A stretch of 64,000 bases of DNA from Novosphingobium sp. 9U (lineage in GTDB: Bacteria; Pseudomonadota; Alphaproteobacteria; Sphingomonadales; Sphingomonadaceae): the NCBI RefSeq assembly GCF_902506425.1, contig NZ_LR732469.1, positions 2,217,285 to 2,281,284 of the forward strand, in the 5' to 3' direction. How positions within the stretch are numbered: the stretch's first letter is position 1; each line of letters opens with the position of its first letter. Made by a program: the position numbers and the translations under genes. The notes below the pieces were generated by a model, which was not told where the DNA came from, searched no databases, and saw only the letters and a list, made by a program, of their open reading frames with translations. Of this stretch, positions 28,909-38,901 are shown piece after piece.

Positions 28909-29700
28909 TCAGAAGCTGAACTGCGTACCCACGTAGACGGCCTGGCTGTCCTGCTTCCCATCGGTCAGCGGGGTCAGGCGCTCGCGTTCCTGCGAATAGC
29001 GGACGCCAGCCGTGACGTTCAGGTTGTTCGTCACACGGAAAGCACCGCCCAGGTCCACTTCGCTGCCATCGACTGCGAACGTGCGCGGCGCGCGGCCGGT
29101 GGTGGCTTTCTCTTCCAGGCTGATCCGGGGCGAGAAGCGCGAGCCGTCGCCATTGGTCCGCGACGGCGCCAGGCTGTACTTGTGCAGATCCGGCAGATCC
29201 ATCGCGGTCTTTGGCGGCGCCGCCTGCTGGCTGATGTCCTGCGCGAAATTGCGATACCCGCGCGAGACGCCCAGGCTGAACCCGGTGGGCGCGATACGCA
29301 GGTGCGTGTCGCTATCGGGCTGCGGCAGGCTGCGTCCGCGGACCGTGATCGCGCGCGCCGCCTCGCCATCCACGCGTACGGCCACGGTAACCGCACGTTC
29401 GGACTGGTTGGCGATCCCGGCGGGCGTGAACGGGAAGAGCTGTCCCTTGGCGAGCGAACGAATGGCGAGCGCGCGCGACAAGCCGTGGGTCGATTCGCCA
29501 GCGGGCGCAGGCTCGATGCTGGGCCCGGCTTCGTCCTTGGCACCGAAATCGGCGGTAAACGCGAGCACGGCGCTGGGCAGCGCAAGCAGCGTCACGGCGC
29601 CCGCCAGCAGCACCGATGCGGTTCCACCCTTGCGATCGCGCCCCGTCTGCGTCTGCACCTGCCCCATCGTCCCTCTCACACGGTCCATGGCTTGCATCAT
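28909..29700 (-). CDS. Hypothetical exported or outer-membrane protein
   Basis: About 263 residues. A hydrophobic segment at about residues 27-47 (ASVLLAGAVTLLALPSAVLA) is probably an uncleaved or late signal. The rest is polar with short beta-like stretches, and the last strand (AVYVGTQFSF) alternates and ends in Phe, the usual signature of outer-membrane barrels. I recognise no family. The start is uncertain: ATGs at 29700, 29697 and 29667 are all possible. It lies divergent from the DUF3576 lipoprotein gene. Confidence 0.6.
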   Translation of the reverse strand: MMQAMDRVRGTMGQVQTQTGRDRKGGTASVLLAGAVTLLALPSAVLAFTADFGAKDEAGPSIEPAPAGESTHGLSRALAIRSLAKGQLFPFTPAGIANQSERAVTVAVRVDGEAARAITVRGRSLPQPDSDTHLRIAPTGFSLGVSRGYRNFAQDISQQAAPPKTAMDLPDLHKYSLAPSRTNGDGSRFSPRISLEEKATTGRAPRTFAVDGSEVDLGGAFRVTNNLNVTAGVRYSQERERLTPLTDGKQDSQAVYVGTQFSF

Positions 29701-29873
29701 TGCCAGACCGGACCTGTCGTGTTGCTGACCGCCTAGCACATCACGATCGCGAGCGACAGCATGAGGGTCGCACTTGCCGGGCAGGCGCGGCAGCGATAGA
29801 GGCGGATGCCAAGCGGACGTGCGCACCTGCGCGGCAAGCCCCACTGCAAGAACACAGGAAACTGGGAACGACG

Positions 29874-30338
29874 ATGACAGTCCGCACCGCCTCAAAGATC
29901 GGCTCGACTCTCTCCCCGGTGCTGCGCGCCGGCCTCGGCCTTGCGCTGGTCGCAAGCCTCGGCGCGTGCGGCGGCAAGAAGGAAGTCCGCAAGGAAGTCG
30001 CACCGACTCAGGTCACCACCATCGGCGTCAACAGCTACCTGTGGCGCGCCAGCCTCGATGCGCTGTCGTTCATGCCGCTGCTGCAGACCGACAGCAACGG
30101 CGGCGTGATCGTGACCGACTGGTACTCCAACCCGAAGAACCCGGGCGAGCGCGTGAAGGTCTCGGTGACTATCCTCGACGCCGATCTGCGGGCCGACGCT
30201 CTGCGCGTTGCCGCCAGCCGCGAAGTGAACCAGGGCGGTGGCTGGGTCGCCGCGCCGATCCAGGCTGCCACAGTGCAGAAGCTGGAGGACATCATCCTCA
30301 CCCGCGCCCGCGACCTGCGCCGCAACTCCGTAGGCTGA
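29874..30338 (+). CDS. DUF3576-type lipoprotein
   Basis: A 154-residue predicted lipoprotein (lipobox ASLGAC, Cys near residue 32) followed by a domain with the DUF3576 pattern NSYLWRASLDALSFMPLLQ and GGVIVTDWYSNP. In alphaproteobacteria this family commonly precedes leuS, lptE and holA, as here, suggesting an envelope assembly role. Its biochemical function is unknown to me. The ATG at 29874 follows GGGAACGACG. Confidence 0.85.
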   Translation: MTVRTASKIGSTLSPVLRAGLGLALVASLGACGGKKEVRKEVAPTQVTTIGVNSYLWRASLDALSFMPLLQTDSNGGVIVTDWYSNPKNPGERVKVSVTILDADLRADALRVAASREVNQGGGWVAAPIQAATVQKLEDIILTRARDLRRNSVG

Positions 30339-30350
30339 GGCTCTACCTAC

Positions 30351-30445
30351 CTTCGTCACTCCCGCGAAAGCGGGAGCCCATCTCCTGACGTCGCGTAACC
30401 AATACCACCCGGAGATGGATTCCCGCCTTCGCGGGGTTGACGAAG
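30351..30445. repeat. Palindromic repeat between the DUF3576 gene and leuS
   Basis: Ends CTTCGTCA (30351) and TGACGAAG (30445) are inverted. Arms contain CCCGCGAAAGCGGGAG and TTCCCGCCTTCGCGGG with CATCTCC/GGAGATG, the same words as the purE-purK element at 2995-3150. Confidence 0.85.
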
Positions 30446-30486
30446 CTGTGTAAGTGGCGCGCATGCCCGCTGGAGATTTTTAAGCA

Positions 30487-33216
30487 ATGACCGAGCGGTT
30501 CGACCCCGCCACCGCCGACACGCGCTGGCAGCGTGTCTGGGACGAGCGCGCGTGCTTCGCCGCCGACGACGCCAGCCCCAAGCCTCGCTCGTACGTCCTG
30601 GAGATGTTTCCCTATCCCTCGGGGCGCATCCACATCGGGCATGTACGCAACTACACGATGGGTGATGTGCTGGCCCGCTACAAGCGGATGACCGGCCACG
30701 AAGTGCTCCACCCGATGGGCTGGGACGCCTTCGGCATGCCGGCCGAAAACGCGGCGATGGAGAAGGGCGTCCACCCGGGCGGCTGGACCCGCGAGAACAT
30801 CGCCAACATGAAGGCGCAGCTGAAGCGCCTGGGTTTCGCGCTCGACTGGAGTCGCGAGCTGGCGACCTGCGAGCCCGAGTATTATGGCCACGAGCAGGCG
30901 CTGTTCCTCGACTTGTACGACGCGGGGCTGGTCTATCGAAAGGAAAGCTCGGTTAACTGGGACCCGGTCGATCAGACCGTGGTCGCAAACGAGCAGGTGA
31001 TCGACGGCCGTGGCTGGCGCTCGGGCGCACTGGTCGAGAAGCGCAAGCTCAGCCAGTGGTTTCTGAAGATCACCGACTTCGCCGAGGAGCTGCTCGAAGG
31101 CGTGCAGGGCCTCGAGAACTGGCCCGACAAGGTCAAGCTGATGCAGGAGAACTGGATCGGCAAGTCGCGCGGCCTGCAGTTCCGGTTTGCGCTCACTTCC
31201 CCCCTCCCCTTCAGGGTAGGGGCCGGGGGCGGGGGCTCTCAACCTGAAGCCTCACTCGGCGGCGAGAGCCCCCACCCCAACCCCTCCTCTGAAGGGGAGG
31301 GGCTCGCAGGCACCATCGAGGTCTACTCGACTCGCCCCGACACCATCTTCGGCGCCAGCTTCGTCGCCGTCGCGGCCGAGCACCCGGTGGCGCAGGCAGT
31401 CGCTGGGGGTTCGCCCGAGGCTCAGGCGTTCATCGAACTGTGCAAGCAGGGCGGCACCACTGCGGCCGAGCTGGAAACGGCCGAGAAGCTGGGCTTCGAC
31501 ACCGGCCTCAAGGTGCGCCATCCGTTCACCGGCGCCGACCTGCCGGTGTGGATCGCGAACTTCGTGCTGATGGACTACGGCACCGGCGCGGTCATGGGCG
31601 TGCCCGGCCACGACCAGCGCGACTACGAGTTCTCGACCAAGTACGGATTGCCGATCGTCCGCGTGGTCGCGGCCGATCCCGCGGAGGCCGATGCGCCGTT
31701 CAAGGGTGAGGCCGAGGCCGGCGACGGCGTGCTCGTCAACTCCGACTTCCTGACCGGCATGAGCGTCGCCGATGCTAAGGCCGCCGTCATCGCCCGCGCC
31801 GAGAGCGAAGGCTGGGGCGAGGGCAAGACCGTGTGGCGCCTGCGCGACTGGGGCGTCAGCCGCCAGCGTTATTGGGGCACGCCGATCCCGTTCATCCACT
31901 GCGACGCGTGCGGCGTGGTGCCGGTCCCCAAGGACCAGCTGCCCGTCGTGCTGCCCGAGGACGTCGATTTCCAGACACCCGGCAACCCGCTGGTGCGCCA
32001 TCCCACCTGGAAGCACGTCGACTGCCCGAGCTGCAAAGGCCCGGCCACGCGTGAGACCGACACGCTCGACACCTTCGTCGATTCGTCGTGGTACTTCCTG
32101 CGCTTCGCCAGCCAGCCGGCCGACAAGCCGTTCGACCCTGAGGTCATCAAGCAATGGCTGCCGGTGGAGCAGTACATCGGCGGCATCGAGCACGCGATCC
32201 TGCACTTGCTCTACGCCCGCTTCTGGACCCGCGCGCTCGCCCGGATCGGCAAGATCGAAGTCCAGGAGCCCTTCGCCAGCCTGTTCACGCAGGGCATGGT
32301 GACGCACGAGACCTACGCATCAGGCGTAAATTTCTTCGCCGCTGGCACCAGCTTTGTTCCGGAGCTCGTGGAGTTCCGCGAAGGCGTGCCTTTCTTGGTC
32401 GGCAATGACTTGGCGCTGGATGTTGAGCCGATCGAACCCGGAGCTATAAGCTTTTACGTTCCGCCGGACCGAGTTGAGAAGCGCGGCGGACAGGCCTACT
32501 TCGCTGGCACCGACTACCCGATAATTGTCGGGCGCGTCATCAAGATGTCGAAGTCGAAGAAGAACGTCGTCGACCCCGACGCGATCGTCGCCACCTACGG
32601 CGCCGACGCGATCCGCTGGTTCATGCTCTCCGACAGCCCGCCAGAGCGCGACCTGCCGTGGTCGGAAGCCGGGATCGAAGGCTGCTGGCGCTTCGTCCAG
32701 CGGCTGTGGCGCCTCTTCGCGCAGCACGACGCGAGCGCCACCGGCGAAGACAAGGTGATCGACCGCAAGCGCGATCAGACCGTCGCGCTCGTCGCCCAGG
32801 ACATCGAGGCACTGTCGTTCAACAAGGCCGTCGCCCGCATCTACGAGCTGACGAGCGTGGTCGAAAAGGCCGCGCCCTCGGCCAGCCGCTCCGCCGCGAT
32901 CCGCACGCTGCTGCTGCTGGTCGCGCCGATGATGCCCCACCTGGCCGAGGAAGCTTGGAGCGCGATCGGTGACGATCTGGTCTCACTCGCCCCTTGGCCG
33001 CCGGTCGACCCGGCACTGCTGGTCGAGGACGAGGTGACCATCGCCGTCCAGGTGAAGGGCAAGCTGCGCGACACGCTCACCGTGGCCAAGGGCACCTCCA
33101 AGGACCAGCTGGAGGCGCTTGCGCTCGCCAGCGACAAGGTGCAGCGTGCGCTCGACGGGGCCGAGATAAGGAAAGTCATCGTGGTGCCTGACCGCCTGGT
33201 CAACCTGGTCGCATGA
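30487..33216 (+). CDS. leuS: Leucyl-tRNA synthetase
   Basis: A 909-residue class I synthetase charging tRNA-Leu. The HIGH motif is in [16 protein letters not shown] (about residues 40-50) and the KMSKS motif in [15 protein letters not shown]. The editing (CP1) domain includes STRPDTIFG. It is longer than usual because residues about 237-274 are encoded by an in-frame palindromic repeat (31197-31310) placed between GLQFRFAL and [10 protein letters not shown] at the start of the editing domain. lptE overlaps its stop. Confidence 0.97.
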   Translation: MTERFDPATADTRWQRVWDERACFAADDASPKPRSYVLEMFPYPSGRIHIGHVRNYTMGDVLARYKRMTGHEVLHPMGWDAFGMPAENAAMEKGVHPGGWTRENIANMKAQLKRLGFALDWSRELATCEPEYYGHEQALFLDLYDAGLVYRKESSVNWDPVDQTVVANEQVIDGRGWRSGALVEKRKLSQWFLKITDFAEELLEGVQGLENWPDKVKLMQENWIGKSRGLQFRFALTSPLPFRVGAGGGGSQPEASLGGESPHPNPSSEGEGLAGTIEVYSTRPDTIFGASFVAVAAEHPVAQAVAGGSPEAQAFIELCKQGGTTAAELETAEKLGFDTGLKVRHPFTGADLPVWIANFVLMDYGTGAVMGVPGHDQRDYEFSTKYGLPIVRVVAADPAEADAPFKGEAEAGDGVLVNSDFLTGMSVADAKAAVIARAESEGWGEGKTVWRLRDWGVSRQRYWGTPIPFIHCDACGVVPVPKDQLPVVLPEDVDFQTPGNPLVRHPTWKHVDCPSCKGPATRETDTLDTFVDSSWYFLRFASQPADKPFDPEVIKQWLPVEQYIGGIEHAILHLLYARFWTRALARIGKIEVQEPFASLFTQGMVTHETYASGVNFFAAGTSFVPELVEFREGVPFLVGNDLALDVEPIEPGAISFYVPPDRVEKRGGQAYFAGTDYPIIVGRVIKMSKSKKNVVDPDAIVATYGADAIRWFMLSDSPPERDLPWSEAGIEGCWRFVQRLWRLFAQHDASATGEDKVIDRKRDQTVALVAQDIEALSFNKAVARIYELTSVVEKAAPSASRSAAIRTLLLLVAPMMPHLAEEAWSAIGDDLVSLAPWPPVDPALLVEDEVTIAVQVKGKLRDTLTVAKGTSKDQLEALALASDKVQRALDGAEIRKVIVVPDRLVNLVA
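31197..31310. repeat. Palindromic repeat inside leuS
   Basis: CCCCTCCCCTTCAGGGTAGGGG at the left (halves CCCCTCCCCTTCAG and its complement CTGAAGGGGAGGGG at 31290-31302) makes a full inverted repeat, with GGGGGCGGGGGCTCTC and GAGAGCCCCCACCCC inside. It is read in frame as a Gly/Pro/Ser/Glu-rich insert of about 38 residues. Confidence 0.88.
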
Positions 33217-33713
33217 GGCTCCTCGCTGCCGCCTTGTGCGCGCTTTTGCTGTCCGGATGCGGGCTGCAGCCGATGTATGCGGGCGGCGGCAACGGCACCG
33301 TCGCGCGCGGTCTGGCAGGCATCCAGATCGCCGCCATCGAAGGGCGCGCCGGCTGGCTGGTGCGCAATGCCCTGAACGACAAGCTCGCCAGTGCGAACAA
33401 TGAGGCGCCGCGCTATCGGCTCGACGTGCGGCTCGACGATCAGCTCGAAGCCTTCGGCCTGCTCAGCGACGATACCGTCAGCCGCGAGCGGCGCACCTTG
33501 CGCGCCCGCTACCAGCTGGTTGATCTCAGCGACAACGCCATCCTGCTCGACGCCACCGCCGGTTCGGATGCGGGCATCGACGTGATCTCGTCCGACTACG
33601 CGACCGTGGCCGCCGAGCAGACCGCGCTGGAGAACCTTGCCAAGGACGTGGCCGACCGCATCGTCACCAACGTGGCGCTGCAGCTACGCAAGAGCCAGGC
33701 GCCGTCACGCTAA
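33213..33713 (+). CDS. lptE: LPS-assembly lipoprotein LptE
   Basis: A 166-residue lipoprotein (lipobox LLLSGC, then GLQPMYAGG) that plugs the LptD barrel in the outer membrane. The GC-x-LQP-x-Y start and the later [10 protein letters not shown] and LRARYQLVD strands fit LptE. It starts at an ATG overlapping the leuS stop (ATGA) and is followed by holA, the usual order in alphaproteobacteria. Confidence 0.92.
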   Translation: MRLLAAALCALLLSGCGLQPMYAGGGNGTVARGLAGIQIAAIEGRAGWLVRNALNDKLASANNEAPRYRLDVRLDDQLEAFGLLSDDTVSRERRTLRARYQLVDLSDNAILLDATAGSDAGIDVISSDYATVAAEQTALENLAKDVADRIVTNVALQLRKSQAPSR

Positions 33714-33737
33714 GCGTCTCGCCGAGGTGATCTGGCC

Positions 33738-34781
33738 ATGAAGGCGACTCAGAAGGACTTCGCGAGCCTGGCGCCCAAGGCGGCGTCGTCCGCGCGCGTG
33801 TTCTTCTTCTGCGGGCCGGATGAGGCCGGCGCTGCCGATGCCGCAGCCCGGATCGTCTCGCTGCTGCCCGATCCGGGCGAGCGGATCGAGTTCTCCGGCG
33901 CCGAACTGCGCCGCGATCCCGTCCGCCTGGGGGACGAGGCTCGCTCCACCTCGTTGTTCGGCGGCACGCGCCACATCTGGATCCGCGCCGCCGGCGACGA
34001 TGCGCACGATGCCGTTGCCAACCTGATCGAGGGCGACGTGGATCCCTGCCCGGTGCTGATCGTGGCCACTGGCGCCTCGGACAAGTCCCGCACGGCGAAG
34101 TTGCTGGCCGTCAGGCCCGATGCGCTGGTCGCGATGTTCCATCCGCCCGATCTCGGCTCCGTGACCGCCAGCGTGCGCAACCAGGCCGGCGCAGCAGGCT
34201 TGCGCCTCACCAGCGAACTTGCCGAGCGAATCGCCCGCGGCGCCGGTCTCGACACGCGGCTGGTCCGTTCCGAGATCGGCAAGCTGGCGCTCTATTGCGA
34301 CGCCAGCCCGGGAAGCCCGCGCACCGTCACCCAGGACGATCTCGACGCAATCGGCGCGCAGACTTCGGACGACGATTTCGCGCCGATCGTCGATGCGGTG
34401 ATGGGCGGAAAGCGCGAGCGGCTCGGTCCGGAGCTGGCGCGCATGCGGGCGATGCAGATCTCGCCGGTCGGCTTGCTGCTGGCGATCGAGCGCCGCGTGG
34501 CGCAACTCGCCGCATTGTCCGCCCGGATGGGGCCAGGCCAGAACCTCGCGCAGTTCCTGGACGCTGAGGCGAACGCGCGGCGAATCTTCTGGCGCGACAA
34601 GGCCGTGCTGGGCGACCAGCTCCGCGCTTGGCGAGGGCCCAGACTCGAGCGCCTGGTGCAACGCATCCTGACCCTTCACCAGACCATGCTGGGCAACAGT
34701 GCGGACAGCGAACTGCTGTTGGCTCAAGAGCTTGCGACGATCGCCCGGCTCGCCGGTTCCGAATTGGCACGCAAACGATAA
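33738..34781 (+). CDS. holA: DNA polymerase III subunit delta
   Basis: A 347-residue clamp-loader delta subunit that opens the sliding clamp. It has the family layout: N-terminal AAA-like domain with VFFFCGPDEAGAAD, a second domain with RNQAGAAGLRLTSELAERI, and the helical collar domain with GQNLAQFLDAEAN. It follows lptE by 24 bases. Confidence 0.93.
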   Translation: MKATQKDFASLAPKAASSARVFFFCGPDEAGAADAAARIVSLLPDPGERIEFSGAELRRDPVRLGDEARSTSLFGGTRHIWIRAAGDDAHDAVANLIEGDVDPCPVLIVATGASDKSRTAKLLAVRPDALVAMFHPPDLGSVTASVRNQAGAAGLRLTSELAERIARGAGLDTRLVRSEIGKLALYCDASPGSPRTVTQDDLDAIGAQTSDDDFAPIVDAVMGGKRERLGPELARMRAMQISPVGLLLAIERRVAQLAALSARMGPGQNLAQFLDAEANARRIFWRDKAVLGDQLRAWRGPRLERLVQRILTLHQTMLGNSADSELLLAQELATIARLAGSELARKR

Positions 34782-34800
34782 GGCGGCCACACGCAAAGCA

Positions 34801-34843
34801 TTGCGCAAGAAAAGTTACGGGATTATACCTGTTGCACTGCAGC
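34801..34843 (+). promoter_or_regulatory. Promoter of the sugar transferase with TTGCACTGCAGCA motif
   Basis: TTGCGC (34801-34806), 16 bases, TTATAC (34823-34828), followed after three bases by TTGCACTGCAGCA (34832-34844), which covers the predicted start site. The same order is seen at galU. Confidence 0.55.
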
Positions 34844-34921
34844 ATTGGCAGTGTCGATGTGGCCGAATGGGAAAACATGACGGCGCTGCGGGGTGAAACC
34901 GGTTCAGGGAGCCAACAGCGA

Positions 34922-36322
34922 ATGAATGCACCGTTCGCAGTGCGCCCGCTAGCGGGCACCGAAGCCGTCGCCGAAGAACTGGTCGTCGCCCCCTCGCTCG
35001 AGCGGCGAAGACTGCAGTGCTACCTTGCGCTGATGGTCGGCGACATCGTCTCGATCTTCGCCGGCTTCGGCCTTGCAGGGTACTTGTTCTCAGGGTGGGA
35101 CGGGCTGTCGGACGCGCTGGTGCAGAGCGAACTGCTGCTGCCGGTGTTCCTGACGATCGCGCTCTACAATGGCTCGTACTCGGTTGCCGCCTTGCGCGAC
35201 TCGTGGATCGGCATCTTCCGCTCGCAGGCGGCCTTGCTGCTTTCGGTGGCAGCGGTGGTCTTCATCGCCTTTTTCGCCAAGGCCTCGTCCGACTTCTCAC
35301 GCCTGGGCTTCAGCAGCGGCACCATCTGCACCATCTTGCTCCTGCTATGGATGCGGCTGCAGATGCGCAGCTTCACGCAAGCTCGCTGCGGGGCGAACCC
35401 GTACAACGAACTTGTGATCGACGATGGCGGACCGCGCGTCGACATCCCCGGCGCGATCCGTGTGTCGGCCAGCGCAATGGGCCTCAAGCCCAACCTCAAC
35501 GATCCGCACATGCTCGATCGCATCGGCCTGGCGCTGCGCAACATCGACCGCGTGATTGTCAGCTGCCCGGCTGCGCGCCGTGCCGACTGGGCGATGATGC
35601 TGAAGGGTGCCAACGTCGACGGCGAAGTGCTCGACGACGAAGTCGCGCGACTCGGCGCGCAAGGCGCGCGCGTCCACAGCGGGCACGGGTTGCTGCTGGT
35701 CTCGGCCGGCCCGCTGGGCCTACGAGACCGCATCATCAAGCGTCTGCTCGACATGGCGTTCGCCGGCACCGCGATCCTGCTGCTCTCGCCGCTCCTGGTG
35801 GCGGTCGCCGCCGCGATCAAGCTGCAGGACCGGGGCCCCGTGTTCTTCGTGCAGCGCCGCATGGGCCGCGGCAATCGCTTCTTCAACATGTACAAGTTCC
35901 GTTCGATGACGGTGGCGCTGTGCGACAGCGAGGGCAACGTCTCGGCCTCAAAGGACGACCAACGGATCACCCGCGTGGGCAAGTTCATCCGCGGCACCTC
36001 GATCGACGAACTGCCGCAGCTGTTCAACGTGCTGCTGGGCGACATGAGCCTCGTCGGCCCTCGCCCGCACGCGATCGGCTCGCAGGCCGGCACCAAGCTT
36101 TTCTGGGAAATCGATTTGCGCTACTGGCAGCGCCACAGCCTGAAGCCGGGCCTCAGCGGTCTGGCGCAAGTGCGCGGCTTCCGCGGCGCGACGGAGAAGG
36201 AGACGGACCTGACCGACCGCCTCCAGTCCGACCTCGAGTACCTCGAGGGCTGGACGATCATGCGCGACATCAAGATCATCTTCCTGACCTTGCGCGTCCT
36301 GGTCCACGATCGGGCGTTCTGA
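34922..36322 (+). CDS. Polyprenyl glycosylphosphotransferase (SpsB/GelB-like)
   Basis: A 466-residue membrane enzyme that would start exopolysaccharide repeat units by moving a sugar 1-phosphate onto undecaprenyl phosphate. The N-terminal half has four or five membrane segments (about residues 35-160). The C-terminal bacterial sugar transferase domain (about 260-460) has IIKRLLDMAFAGTAIL, QRRMGRGNRFFNMYKFRSM split as QRRMGRGN and MYKFRSM, and the LPQLFNVLLGDMSLVGPRP motif (in part). AGGGAG precedes the ATG at 34922; an in-frame ATG at 34877 would add 15 residues. The sphingan-type comparison is from memory of the family. Confidence 0.9.
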   Translation: MNAPFAVRPLAGTEAVAEELVVAPSLERRRLQCYLALMVGDIVSIFAGFGLAGYLFSGWDGLSDALVQSELLLPVFLTIALYNGSYSVAALRDSWIGIFRSQAALLLSVAAVVFIAFFAKASSDFSRLGFSSGTICTILLLLWMRLQMRSFTQARCGANPYNELVIDDGGPRVDIPGAIRVSASAMGLKPNLNDPHMLDRIGLALRNIDRVIVSCPAARRADWAMMLKGANVDGEVLDDEVARLGAQGARVHSGHGLLLVSAGPLGLRDRIIKRLLDMAFAGTAILLLSPLLVAVAAAIKLQDRGPVFFVQRRMGRGNRFFNMYKFRSMTVALCDSEGNVSASKDDQRITRVGKFIRGTSIDELPQLFNVLLGDMSLVGPRPHAIGSQAGTKLFWEIDLRYWQRHSLKPGLSGLAQVRGFRGATEKETDLTDRLQSDLEYLEGWTIMRDIKIIFLTLRVLVHDRAF

Positions 36323-36331
36323 GGCTCCCTG

Positions 36332-36356
36332 ATCCTCTCTCCGGCGGGGAGAGGAT
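36332..36356. terminator. Hairpin between convergent sugar transferase and lptA genes
   Basis: ATCCTCTCTCC (36332-36342) pairs with GGGGAGAGGAT (36346-36356). It matches one arm of the repeat family at 23374-23530, so it is probably a lone repeat arm that may serve as a bidirectional terminator. Confidence 0.55.
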
Positions 36357-36363
36357 ATGCTGC

Positions 36364-36864
36364 CTACTGCTTCTTGGGAACGCTGAAGGTGCCCGTCACC
36401 CGGCCTTCGGCCGAGGACACCCCGCTGTTGAGGTCCACCACGAAGCGGTTGCCGTGCAGGGTATCGCCGCCGCCGCGCTTCAGCGAGGCGTTGCCGACCA
36501 TCGTGATCACTCGGCGGTTGAAGTCGTAGATACCGACATCGCCCGTCGCGATTTCATCGTTGCGGGTGACGGTCACGCCGCCGGTCGCAGTGATGCGCTG
36601 GATCTGCATCGAGCCCTGGTTGGTGAAATCGACCACCGTGCGAGCCGCGCGCAGGCGCAGCTCGGCCTGTTTGACGTCGACGTTGCCCGACAGGACGACG
36701 CGGTTCTGCTTGTCCTGCAGCTCGATCCGATCGGCGGCGTAATCCACCGGCGCATTGCTGTTGTGGCCCGAAATCGCCTGCGCACCCAGCTGCTGCGCGC
36801 CAACGATGCCAAGGCTCGCGACGGCACCGGCCAGGATCGCGCTGCGGAGGCGGTTGCGCGTCAT
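36364..36864 (-). CDS. lptA: Lipopolysaccharide transport periplasmic protein LptA
   Basis: A 166-residue OstA-like protein with a signal peptide (cleavage near AQA at about 29). The jellyroll repeats are seen in APVDYAADRIELQDKQ, RVVLSGNVDVKQAEL and RITATGGVTVTRNDEIATG. It bridges LptC in the inner membrane to LptD in the outer membrane. Its start overlaps the lptC stop. Confidence 0.93.
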   Translation of the reverse strand: MTRNRLRSAILAGAVASLGIVGAQQLGAQAISGHNSNAPVDYAADRIELQDKQNRVVLSGNVDVKQAELRLRAARTVVDFTNQGSMQIQRITATGGVTVTRNDEIATGDVGIYDFNRRVITMVGNASLKRGGGDTLHGNRFVVDLNSGVSSAEGRVTGTFSVPKKQ

Positions 36865-37508
36865 TTCGGGATCCTCAGCTTGCCGGGCGTCATGCGTAAC
36901 CGGGCGTTACCTTCGAGCTTCACGGTGCGGTCTTCCAGGTTCGCCTCGATCCGGTCGGCCCGAAAGGTGCCGGTCGGGACCGATCCCGAGACGCCGCCCG
37001 CCCCCACCGCGTTCTGCGACTTGATGTCGACCGCGACGTTGTTGGTCTGCATCCGGTAGCCGTCCGCAGCGGTGAAATCCACCGGTCCATCGACGGCGAT
37101 CTTCTCGGTGTTGTAATTGTAGGCGCCGGTCGGCGCGCGGATCTCGGCCGGACCGTCGTTCAGCTTGAGCCGGGCGATCAGGTCGTTCAGCCGTACCACC
37201 GGCACTGCGGCCGTCTGCTGCACGGCGCTGCCGGCGGTGAGCACGAAAGGCCGGCCCTTGTTGTCGGCGCCTTTGTAGGCTGCGTCGGCGACTTGCACGC
37301 GCTCGTTGGTGATCGCCACCTTGTTGCGGTCGAGCAGGAAGCTGATCTCGCCGCGGGGGCTGAGCGGTACCAGGATCATCACGGCCGCCATCAGGCCGAT
37401 GCCGGCCGGCAGGGCCTTGCCCAGGAAGCCGACCATGCGGTCGTGCGATCCGCCGGGCGCCGCGAACTGGCGCCGGCGGTTGCGGACCTGGGTGGCTTGG
37501 AGCGACAT
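36861..37508 (-). CDS. lptC: LPS export protein LptC
   Basis: A 215-residue bitopic inner-membrane protein: short basic N-terminus, one membrane segment (about residues 28-50, GKALPAGIGLMAAVMILVPL), then a periplasmic jellyroll domain ending with EDRTVKLEGNARLRM. It passes LPS to LptA, encoded next with a 4-base overlap. rnd lies upstream on the same strand. Confidence 0.9.
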   Translation of the reverse strand: MSLQATQVRNRRRQFAAPGGSHDRMVGFLGKALPAGIGLMAAVMILVPLSPRGEISFLLDRNKVAITNERVQVADAAYKGADNKGRPFVLTAGSAVQQTAAVPVVRLNDLIARLKLNDGPAEIRAPTGAYNYNTEKIAVDGPVDFTAADGYRMQTNNVAVDIKSQNAVGAGGVSGSVPTGTFRADRIEANLEDRTVKLEGNARLRMTPGKLRIPK

Positions 37509-37517
37509 GGGATTGGC

Positions 37518-38141
37518 TCAGGCCGCTTCGTGGCTGAAGATGTCGTGTTCGGGCCAGCCGGCCAGGTCGAGCCGGGCACGGTGGGGCAGGAAGTCGAAGC
37601 AGGCCTGCGCCAGCTCGGTCCGGCCCTCGCGCGCTAGGCGCTCGACGAAGATGTCGCGCATGGCGTGCAGGTAGCGCACGTCGCTTGCGGCATATTCGCG
37701 CTGTGGTTCCGATAGTTCGCCCGCGCCCCAGTCGCTCGACTGCTGCTGTTTGGAGATCTCCTTGCCCAGCAGCTCGCGCACGATGTCCTTGAGGCCATGC
37801 CGGTCGGTGTAGGTGCGCGTCAGCTTGCTGGCGATCTTGGTGCAGAACACCGGCGCTGCCGTGGTACCCATGTAGTGCTCGATCGCGGCCAGGTCGAAGC
37901 GCGCGAAGTGGTAAAGCTTCAGGCGCTCCGGATCGCCCAGCACCGCGCGCAGGTTCGGCGCGGCATAGTCGCTGCCGACACGGAAGCGCACCAGGTGCTC
38001 GTCCCCTCCGCCGTCGGAGATCTGGACCAGGCACAAACGGTCGCGCGGGGTGATAAGCCCCATCGTTTCGGTATCGACGGCAACCGGGCCCGGCGCCAGG
38101 ACGCCTTCGGGAAGATCTTCTTCGTGGAGATGGACAGCCAT
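37518..38141 (-). CDS. rnd: Ribonuclease D-type 3'-5' exonuclease
   Basis: A 207-residue DEDD exonuclease without the HRDC domains of full RNase D, the short form common in alphaproteobacteria. Catalytic residues are in VAVDTETMGL (D-x-E), HFARFDLAAIEHYM (Asp) and REYAASDVRYLH (Tyr-x3-Asp). It would trim RNA 3' ends. The ATG at 38141 begins the domain; lptC follows by 9 bases. Confidence 0.92.
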   Translation of the reverse strand: MAVHLHEEDLPEGVLAPGPVAVDTETMGLITPRDRLCLVQISDGGGDEHLVRFRVGSDYAAPNLRAVLGDPERLKLYHFARFDLAAIEHYMGTTAAPVFCTKIASKLTRTYTDRHGLKDIVRELLGKEISKQQQSSDWGAGELSEPQREYAASDVRYLHAMRDIFVERLAREGRTELAQACFDFLPHRARLDLAGWPEHDIFSHEAA

Positions 38142-38179
38142 AAGCCTGGGATGCTTAAGGCTTGGCCCAAGCTTTCGCA

Positions 38180-38887
38180 ATGGGCGCATCGGCCATGACC
38201 ACCCACGATTCCGCCCGCTTGCTGCCTGACAGCTGGCGCAGAGCGCTGCAGCCGGTCCTCGAGCGGCCTGAGACGCAGGCGCTGCTGGCTCTCCTCGATG
38301 CCGAGGAAGCGGCCGGCAAACGCATCTACCCACCACGCGAAAGCCGGCTGCGGGCCTTCACGCTGACGCCGCTCGATGCGGTCAAGGTCGTGATCCTCGG
38401 GCAGGACCCCTATCACGGCGCCGGACAGGCCCATGGCCTCGCGTTTTCGGTGCCTGACGGGGTAAAGGTGCCGCCTTCGCTGCGCAACATCCGCAAGGAG
38501 ATCGCGGCGGATCTGGGTCTCGCAGTACCGGCTGGCGGCAATCTCGAGCATTGGGCCGAGCAAGGCGTGCTGCTGTTGAACACCTCCCTCTCCGTTGAGG
38601 AGGGCAAGGCGGGCTCGCACGCCAAGCGCGGCTGGGAGGCTGTTACGGACGCGGCTGTTGCGGCTGTTGCGGCTCAGGCTCAGCCTTGCGTATTCATGCT
38701 GTGGGGTGCCCATGCGCAGAAGAAGGCCGAGCAGGTCGACGGTCGGGCGCAAGGTCCGCACCTGGTGCTGACCGCGCCGCACCCCAGTCCACTATCGGCG
38801 TGGACTGGGTTCTTCGGCTCGCGCCATTTCAGCCGGGCGAACACGTTTCTTCAAGCGAACGGGCGTGGGGCGATCGATTGGAGCTAA
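38180..38887 (+). CDS. ung: Uracil-DNA glycosylase
   Basis: A family 1 uracil-DNA glycosylase of 235 residues (230 if the ATG at 38195 is used). The water-activating motif is VVILGQDPYHG, the uracil pocket Asn is in LLLNTSLSVEEG, and the Leu-intercalation loop is HPSPLSAWTGF. It removes uracil from DNA in base-excision repair. It is divergent from rnd with only 38 bases between them. Confidence 0.96.
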   Translation: MGASAMTTHDSARLLPDSWRRALQPVLERPETQALLALLDAEEAAGKRIYPPRESRLRAFTLTPLDAVKVVILGQDPYHGAGQAHGLAFSVPDGVKVPPSLRNIRKEIAADLGLAVPAGGNLEHWAEQGVLLLNTSLSVEEGKAGSHAKRGWEAVTDAAVAAVAAQAQPCVFMLWGAHAQKKAEQVDGRAQGPHLVLTAPHPSPLSAWTGFFGSRHFSRANTFLQANGRGAIDWS

Positions 38888-38901
38888 GCCGCCGCGTTGG
38901 C

